Translations under genes and position numbers: made by a program
Notes under the pieces: model-generated
Told to the model about the DNA's origin: nothing
What the model saw: the letters and a program-made list of their open reading frames with translations, nothing else
The model's database searches: none
In this document: in pieces, positions 59,386 to 64,000 of the stretch
Numbering within the stretch: position 1 is the first letter of the stretch
How the letters are laid out: each line of letters starts with the position of its first letter
NCBI GenBank assembly: GCA_035362715.1
Contig: DAOSDU010000007.1
Location: 36,896 to 100,895, forward strand
DNA from: Methanofastidiosum sp.
Lineage (GTDB): Archaea > Methanobacteriota_B > Thermococci > Methanofastidiosales > Methanofastidiosaceae
Direction of reading: 5' to 3'
Length of the DNA stretch: 64,000 nt

Positions 59386-60606
59386 ATGGGAATTTACAAA
59401 GAAAAGGTTTTGCTTTCGAAAGAAGAGGGGCGTTTGATTAATTCAGACATAACTGACTCCAATATTAATACAATTAGAGAGTTCAAAAGCTACCTGATTG
59501 CGGGCAGAATAGGCATCCTAAGGACTCTCCGCTATATGATAGATTTGAGGCTCATATGCCAGAGATACAAGGACAAGGACTTTGCAGCATGGAACTCCAA
59601 GGATATAATCGAGGTCATGGAAAAGGTCGAGATTGAGGACATCTCTGACTCATCCAAGAATGAGTACAGGAGGACATTGAGGAAGTTCTTCAAGTGGTTG
59701 AAAGGGGAAGACTGGCCTGAACTAAAAGCCCTAAAAGGAGAGAAAAAGCACTCAAGAAAGCCACAGATCCTCTCGAGGGAGGAGGTACTAAAGCTGATTG
59801 AATCAGCAACAAATCTCCGGGACAAGGCGGCAATTGCATTGCTTTATGACTGTGGCCTTAGAATTGGTGAGCTTGCATCAATCACCTTCAAAGACCTGAC
59901 ATTTAACGACTATGGCGGAAAGGTAAAGGTAAGGGGAAAAACTGGAGAGCGATTGGTTCCGTTTGTTATGGCTGAGCCCTACATAAAAAACTGGATTCAG
60001 ATTCACCCCAACGTCCATCCTAACGAATCGCTTTTTGTCGGAACTGGGAACAAGAACTTTGGGAAGCCCCTCTTCTATGAATCATACAAGAACATGCTAA
60101 AAAGAGCAATAAATAACTCCAAAATTGAGAAGAAAGTAACGCCGCATATTCTAAGGCACACCAGGGCAACTCACCTGGCATCAAAATTGACCGAGTCTGA
60201 AATGTGCCACTATCTTGGATGGCAGCTTGGATCTGAGATGCCCAAGGTCTATGTTCACCTTTCCGGGAGGGACATCGATAAGGCCATCTACAGCAAGGTT
60301 TATGGCATTAAAACTGAGGAGTCCATGGACGATGGAAACATAAGGCCAGTAGTATGCCCGAGGTGTAGGGAGAACTGCGGCCCAACTTCAGAGTACTGCT
60401 ATAGATGTGGCATGCCATTAAAAGAAGAGAAAGTATTTGAGATGGAGAAGAAGAACAGGATACTAAGGGAAGAGTTCATCAATGAAACAATGGAAGACAG
60501 TACAAAATTACAGACTTTCAAGAAGATTATGGAGCTAATTGAAGCAATAGACTCAGACCCAGAAATAAAAAATGAGTTTAGGAATATGGCGGGCAAGGTA
60601 AAATAA
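59386..60606 (+). CDS. Tyrosine recombinase/integrase with zinc-ribbon insert
   Basis: 406 residues. An N-terminal SAM-like core-binding domain (about 30-125) precedes the catalytic domain. It has Arg159 (DCGLRIGELASITF), Lys of the beta hairpin (KVRGKTGERLVPF), His258/Arg261 (HILRHTRATHLA), the His/Trp position in YLGWQLGS and nucleophile Tyr289 (KVYVHLSGRDI). After it come CPRCRENCG and CYRCGMPL (about 324-345), a zinc ribbon, and a charged coiled tail. Codon use is G+C-richer than surrounding genes, suggesting recent arrival. It may be a chromosomal-dimer or element integrase; no att site was found. Confidence 0.92.
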   Translation: MGIYKEKVLLSKEEGRLINSDITDSNINTIREFKSYLIAGRIGILRTLRYMIDLRLICQRYKDKDFAAWNSKDIIEVMEKVEIEDISDSSKNEYRRTLRKFFKWLKGEDWPELKALKGEKKHSRKPQILSREEVLKLIESATNLRDKAAIALLYDCGLRIGELASITFKDLTFNDYGGKVKVRGKTGERLVPFVMAEPYIKNWIQIHPNVHPNESLFVGTGNKNFGKPLFYESYKNMLKRAINNSKIEKKVTPHILRHTRATHLASKLTESEMCHYLGWQLGSEMPKVYVHLSGRDIDKAIYSKVYGIKTEESMDDGNIRPVVCPRCRENCGPTSEYCYRCGMPLKEEKVFEMEKKNRILREEFINETMEDSTKLQTFKKIMELIEAIDSDPEIKNEFRNMAGKVK

Positions 60607-60724
60607 GGGATAGCGCTGGGGATTATTGCTCGTTGATTTTAATTATTTTTATTTTCTTATTAAAGGATCCTTTAACATTCCCAACTTCTATTAAAAGATA
60701 GGGCCAATTCGTTTAATAGGATCT

Positions 60725-60738
60725 GGCCTTAAAAATAA
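60725..60738 (+). repeat. GGCCTTAAAA-type motif, copy 1
   Basis: GGCCTTAAAAATAA in the 195-bp gap after the integrase, upstream of the first membrane gene. Related copies at 62617-62630 and 62673-62690. Confidence 0.4.
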
Positions 60739-60801
60739 ACTTTTTCCCTATTTTCCCTAATTTTTTCCATATCCTTAAATATATGGAAAATGACTTGATG
60801 T

Positions 60802-61185
60802 ATGATGACTTTCTTAAATGATACTATTTTTGCATATCTAGGAATGTCAGTTTTTGGCACAGTTGGGTTTTTACTCACTTTCAATATATTTAGAGCTCAT
60901 CGTTACGATAAGTTGGTTTGGCTACCTTGGCAATCTTTGAACAGTAAAAATGGTGCAAGAGTATATTTTGCATTTATCGGAATACCTTTCAATATTTTTT
61001 ATACTATTTTCCTATTTGCACACCCTCTTCCATTAGGGTATTTACTAGCAGGGCTTTGGATTGGATTTCAAATAGCCTTCTTCTACTGGTACTGGCACAC
61101 CAAAGAGGATCCTCTAAATCGTTTCCACCACGAGCAGAAAATTTGGGAGGATCCAAGGGACAAAAAGAAAACGGAGCCAAAATAA
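60802..61185 (+). CDS. Three-span membrane protein, unknown
   Basis: 127 residues, about three hydrophobic spans (YLGMSVFGTVGFLLTFNIF, FIGIPFNIFYTIFLFAHPL, LLAGLWIGFQIAFFYWYWHT) and a charged C-terminus (NRFHHEQKIWEDPRDKKKTE). Second ATG at 60805 is equally possible. The next gene's ATG follows the TAA directly (TAAATG). First of three linked genes of unknown function after the integrase. Confidence 0.7.
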   Translation: MMTFLNDTIFAYLGMSVFGTVGFLLTFNIFRAHRYDKLVWLPWQSLNSKNGARVYFAFIGIPFNIFYTIFLFAHPLPLGYLLAGLWIGFQIAFFYWYWHTKEDPLNRFHHEQKIWEDPRDKKKTEPK

Positions 61186-61809
61186 ATGACATCTGACTTC
61201 AAACCCGGCAAGGCTTACCTAATAGAAGGTAAGGGCGTAGAGCAAGTGAAAGATGAGATCAAGGAGTGGTTCAAAGGCAATAAATTAGAAATAGTCATTG
61301 ATAAAGAAAACGAAATAGGCGCAGATAAAAAGAATTTCATGTTTAATTATGAGGTATGGATCCACCTTAAACTGATGCCTTCCAATAAGGGTACTATTGT
61401 TGTATTCAGCGATGAATTTAATTATTTCTATTCTGGCTTTTTTGTAAATGGATTCCTTAATTTAATAAATCTTGGTTTAGGATTTTATATGCAAGAACTT
61501 AGAAAGAATCTAATCAGATATCTCCTCAATAAAAACCAAATTAAAATAGATTTTCAACGGATATCTTTCAACTTCTTTCCATTTAGTCTAGCAACGTTTA
61601 TTATCTTTGGATTATTGATTATTTACAGTCCTATGTATGTTTTCAGAAGTATACTTATCAACATTATTGATATACAAGTTATTACTTTAATAGTTTTGAT
61701 TTTATCGGTATTAGGATTATACCTGATTCATTTGCGCAAAAATCGAAAAAAGGCAAACCTTCCAGAATACTACGTAGAAGAGTATAAGGGAGAGATTGAG
61801 ATTGATTGA
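61186..61809 (+). CDS. Membrane-anchored protein of unknown function
   Basis: 207 residues: a soluble N-terminal part (VEQVKDEIKEWFKGNKLEIV, FMFNYEVWIHLKLMPSN), then two or three membrane spans (LATFIIFGLLIIYSPMYVF, IIDIQVITLIVLILSVLGLY) and an acidic end. The N-terminal half has the look of a small alpha-beta sensor domain. Translationally linked to the gene before it and overlapping the next by 14 bases. Not recognised. Confidence 0.7.
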   Translation: MTSDFKPGKAYLIEGKGVEQVKDEIKEWFKGNKLEIVIDKENEIGADKKNFMFNYEVWIHLKLMPSNKGTIVVFSDEFNYFYSGFFVNGFLNLINLGLGFYMQELRKNLIRYLLNKNQIKIDFQRISFNFFPFSLATFIIFGLLIIYSPMYVFRSILINIIDIQVITLIVLILSVLGLYLIHLRKNRKKANLPEYYVEEYKGEIEID

Positions 61810-62239
61810 TATTTTTAGATCTAAAGAAAATATTGCTTTTGGAATTGTGTACGCGTTCCTTTTGTGCATGCTGTGTTATTCCATCTACAACTTTTTCCAA
61901 ACTGGCGTTATTAAAAATATTATTTTTTCACTCTTTTTACTTTCACTCTTCCTGAGTTGGCATCTAAAGTCAAAGTACACTGGAGAAAAACAAAAATTAT
62001 TCCGCAATATCCTATATATGTTTCTTTTAGTATTTGTTTGCATAGTCATTTTTCTAAGTAAACTGGGTTTGGATTTCCCTGGATTCCTGTTGATTTCATA
62101 CTTTGCAGGATTATTTTTGTATATGATCATCATGCCACCATTTCTAGAAAAATATTCTACCAAAAATAGATTCATAATATTGTTAGTTCCAGGTGCAATA
62201 GTATTTCTTATATTCTTTTTCTCTCCTTTTTTCTTATAA
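61796..62239 (+). CDS. Five-span small membrane protein, unknown
   Basis: 147 residues, almost wholly hydrophobic: spans at IAFGIVYAFLLCMLCYSIYN, NIIFSLFLLSLFLSW, MFLLVFVCIVIFLSKLG, FLLISYFAGLFLYMIIMPPF and FIILLVPGAIVFLIFFFSPF. Overlaps the previous gene by 14 bases, so all three probably form an operon. Function unknown. Confidence 0.7.
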   Translation: MRLIDIFRSKENIAFGIVYAFLLCMLCYSIYNFFQTGVIKNIIFSLFLLSLFLSWHLKSKYTGEKQKLFRNILYMFLLVFVCIVIFLSKLGLDFPGFLLISYFAGLFLYMIIMPPFLEKYSTKNRFIILLVPGAIVFLIFFFSPFFL

Positions 62240-62316
62240 CTTTTTTATCTAATATTATGAAGCGCATATATAATTAAAATGAAAATCCTAAAATACATTC
62301 TAAACCCTTTTTACTC

Positions 62317-62571
62317 ATGCCAAGCGAGTACAGATTCAGATTGGTAGAAAATAAAGATATAGAGCGCAAACGGATCAGATTGAGCTCATGGGGAGAAGTT
62401 ATTGGAACGCTCTTGGGGATAAGAATATATGAAGACAAAATAATAGTGTCCATCTCCGTCTATGAAAGAGTTATCTATGATTTAGTTTTATACGAGGAGG
62501 AGTTCAATCCTATAAAAGAACAAATTAAAAACAGTGTGGGCAAAAGGATTGGGATATTAAGAACCGATTAA
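62317..62571 (+). CDS. Small hypothetical protein
   Basis: 84 residues, no membrane span: MPSEYRFRLVENKDIERKRI, SWGEVIGTLLGIRIYEDKII and a charged C-terminal helix (FNPIKEQIKNSVGKRIGILR). Ordered strands and helices suggest a real small domain. Own promoter-like AT-rich upstream region; 77 bp after the previous stop. Confidence 0.6.
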   Translation: MPSEYRFRLVENKDIERKRIRLSSWGEVIGTLLGIRIYEDKIIVSISVYERVIYDLVLYEEEFNPIKEQIKNSVGKRIGILRTD

Positions 62572-62616
62572 AACAGGTACTAATTTATTTCTCTTTTTTA
62601 TTTCACAAATTATTTT

Positions 62617-62630
62617 GGCCTTAAAATTAA
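62617..62630 (+). repeat. GGCCTTAAAA-type motif, copy 2
   Basis: GGCCTTAAAATTAA followed by ACCCTAAATACATTTTC, resembling CCTAAAATACATTC at 62287-62300. In the gap between the 84-residue gene and the Cys-rich gene. Confidence 0.4.
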
Positions 62631-62672
62631 ACCCTAAATACATTTTCACGCTAGGATAGCGATAATATACCT

Positions 62673-62690
62673 GGCCCTAAAATTAAGGCC
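62673..62690 (+). repeat. GGCCTTAAAA-type motif, copy 3, with inverted GGCC ends
   Basis: GGCC-CTAAAATTAA-GGCC ends directly before the ATG of the Cys-rich gene (62691), with GATAATATAC (62661-62670) as a TATA-like box. The transcript would be leaderless or nearly so, placing this motif at the start site. Confidence 0.45.
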
Positions 62691-63056
62691 ATGAGCAACA
62701 ACTTGACGCAAACTAAACTTGAACTTTTTTATAGGATGCAGGTCCAGAAGACCATACCCGAGTATGTGAGCATCAGGAAGATGAAGGTGCACGACAGGTG
62801 CATAAGAATAGTATCGACACGGGACCGTTGCGGCACTATAGTCTGCCCACACGTCAAGAGATTGCATGTCAGCAGATCATTCTCATACATCAGGTGCAAC
62901 TATCCAGACAATTCAAAAAAACAAAGCCCAGGCCCCTGCAACATATGCCCGATGAAAAAGATTAAGGGCACTTGGCTGCCGGTGAGGACGGAATGCCGGG
63001 ATACGGAGTGGCATGTGATGCCGAACAACAAGTTCTGGAACTGGCAGAAGGAATAG
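62691..63056 (+). CDS. Cys-rich protein, G+C-richer, unknown
   Basis: 121 residues. Three cysteine clusters: VHDRC and RDRCGTIVCPHV, IRCNYP, CNICPMKKI and RTECRDTEW, suggesting iron-sulfur or zinc binding. Basic overall (YIRC, KKI, HVKRLHV). Codons are G/C-ending far more than in its AT-rich neighbours, like the integrase at 59.4 kb. Both may come from the same mobile source. Not recognised. Confidence 0.65.
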   Translation: MSNNLTQTKLELFYRMQVQKTIPEYVSIRKMKVHDRCIRIVSTRDRCGTIVCPHVKRLHVSRSFSYIRCNYPDNSKKQSPGPCNICPMKKIKGTWLPVRTECRDTEWHVMPNNKFWNWQKE

Positions 63057-63125
63057 ACTACTAAAAGATAATTTTTTAAGTTCTGGAAGTAAGAATATAC
63101 AAATATAATTTTTATAGTGATTGCT

Positions 63126-63866
63126 ATGTCAAAGGTTAACTTCTGTTGGAAATGCGGAAATAAAGTTTCTAAAAATGCTGTTTTTTGTAATCAATGTGGG
63201 TATGATTTAAGAAAAACTTCTGCGGATCATTGTACTATGGGGCTTGAATTACTCCGAGAAGGGAAATATCAAGAATCAATTTATTACTTTGACGTGGCAT
63301 TTGAAGTTGACCCTACGATGTTTAATGTTCTAAACAATAAAGGACTTGCACTAGCATATTTAGGTAGATCTCAAGATGCAATTGATTGTTTTCAAAAGCT
63401 TATACAATTAAATCCCAATGATGATAATATTTGGAACAATTTAGGGAATATTTTCCAAGATCTCGATAGATTCAAAGAAGCAATTGACTGCTATAACAAA
63501 GCCATATCCATTAATCCAAATAACCCTGATGCTTTGAATAACATAGAGTTTGCTTATAGTGAGATGAGAAAATCTGAAAATGAGAAAAATAAAGGTAAAC
63601 AACAGCAATTTCCTTCAAATACTAACAGGATAAATGAATTTTCCCCAGAAATAATCTCTTTGCTCCAAAGATATGAAATAGATATCTCAAAGCAAGTTAC
63701 ATTTGACATAGTAAAAAAGAAAAGGAAATACTGGGTAGAACTGCTGCATCCTGATAAAAATACAAACAAATCTGAAGAAACAAGAAAGATGGCCGAACAT
63801 AAGCTAAAAGAAATGAATGATATCTACCGCCAACTAAAGGAATATTTTAAGAATACCTATACTTAA
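63126..63866 (+). CDS. Zinc-ribbon, TPR and partial J-domain protein
   Basis: 246 residues from the ATG at 63126 (a GTG lies at 63117). Zinc ribbon at residues 6-24 (CWKCGNKVSKNAVFCNQCG), three TPR units from about residue 35 to 140 (AYLGRSQDAIDCFQKLIQLN; NLGNIFQDLDRFKEAIDCYN), a Gln/Ser linker, and a C-terminal segment with HPDK (His208) in YWVELLHPDKNTNKSEETRK followed by an amphipathic helix, as in DnaJ helices II-III. The usual first J-domain helix is poor. Possibly a cochaperone-type protein. Confidence 0.8.
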   Translation: MSKVNFCWKCGNKVSKNAVFCNQCGYDLRKTSADHCTMGLELLREGKYQESIYYFDVAFEVDPTMFNVLNNKGLALAYLGRSQDAIDCFQKLIQLNPNDDNIWNNLGNIFQDLDRFKEAIDCYNKAISINPNNPDALNNIEFAYSEMRKSENEKNKGKQQQFPSNTNRINEFSPEIISLLQRYEIDISKQVTFDIVKKKRKYWVELLHPDKNTNKSEETRKMAEHKLKEMNDIYRQLKEYFKNTYT

Positions 63867-63914
63867 TGATATTTTTACCTATATTCTTAAATAAAGGATA
63901 GTTTGAAATAATTA

Positions 63915-64000
63915 TTATTTTTTTGTATATTTCAAGCCACCATAGATTAGTATTATCCCTATTACAATATTCAAAAAAGAACTATTCCTTAATGATTGAT
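63915..64000 (-). CDS. C-terminus of a membrane protein, cut by the window end
   Basis: On the minus strand the frame reads SLRNSSFLNIVIGIILIYGG and ends LKYTKK before a TAA at 63915-63917. A hydrophobic helix with a basic tail fits the end of a membrane protein. About 28 residues are visible; family unknown. Confidence 0.45.
   Translation of the reverse strand, partial: QSLRNSSFLNIVIGIILIYGGLKYTKK

Overview
The window is archaeal, most likely a low-G+C anaerobic euryarchaeon related to methanogens. Archaeal markers are FtsZ next to a short ribbon-helix-helix protein, the KEOPS subunit Cgi121, an archaeal-type threonyl-tRNA synthetase with its own editing domain, Pth2, DUF373 and MTH1187-family proteins, Cren/TATA-type promoters and short or absent leaders. 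Anaerobic markers are an IorA-type 2-oxoacid:ferredoxin oxidoreductase subunit, a B12-dependent ribonucleotide reductase, HypB, a nickel/cobalt importer and a CooS-like carbon monoxide dehydrogenase. I see no methanogenesis genes, so placing it in a group such as Methanofastidiosa is only a guess from gene content.

Layout. 1-2.6 kb: nickel/cobalt ECF importer (cbiM, cbiN-like, cbiQ cut by the window edge) with strong palindromes in its promoter, then a DUF1638 gene lying between two 42-bp direct repeats. 2.7-7.1 kb: iorA, then a sulfur-handling run (TusA, DsrE-type protein, an IscS/NifS homologue that has lost its PLP lysine, and an IscU fused to a MIP18-type domain). 7.2-17.1 kb: PAS/H-box sensor, hypB, nrdJ, a REC-zinc-ribbon output protein, a GT2 glycosyltransferase, gcvH, a NifX-like protein, a CoA-disulfide-reductase-like flavoprotein with a cysteine insert, and a UbiX-like protein. 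17.2-23 kb: thrS, a fumarate-reductase-like flavoprotein, purA and pth2 in a tight run, then exported proteins. 23-30.4 kb: DUF4349, an RCK-DHH protein, coiled-coil/MTH1187/DUF373 genes, two PhoU-TrkA_C proteins, tRNA-Arg(TCG), a 5TMR membrane protein and cgi121. 30.4-32.2 kb: a 400-bp double-promoter region driving a cdrS-like gene and ftsZ. 32.2-37.8 kb: DUF2207, LemA, a radical SAM/SPASM protein, a ferric-reductase-like protein, arsC. 37.9-42 kb: HxlR regulator divergent from ferredoxin, cupin and variant cooS.

42-59 kb holds sensors, a metallophosphoesterase, two free-standing ATP-cone proteins, an NSS transporter, PEGA repeats, a P-II protein with two DUF1538 membrane proteins, a zinc-ribbon transglutaminase and a four-PAS sensor. 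Three small genes here look broken by frameshifts or stops. 59.3-63.1 kb looks like an acquired segment: a tyrosine recombinase and a Cys-rich protein with G+C-richer coding bracket AT-rich membrane genes of unknown function, with a recurring GGCCTTAAAA-type motif. The window ends with a zinc-ribbon/TPR/J-like protein and the tail of a membrane protein.

The main functional thread is metal and sulfur handling: Ni/Co uptake, HypB, a B12-dependent RNR and a Ni-CODH homologue, beside a sulfur relay whose central IscS-like protein keeps the persulfide cysteine but lacks the residues needed for desulfurase chemistry. All functional statements come from reading motifs by eye; no database search was run.
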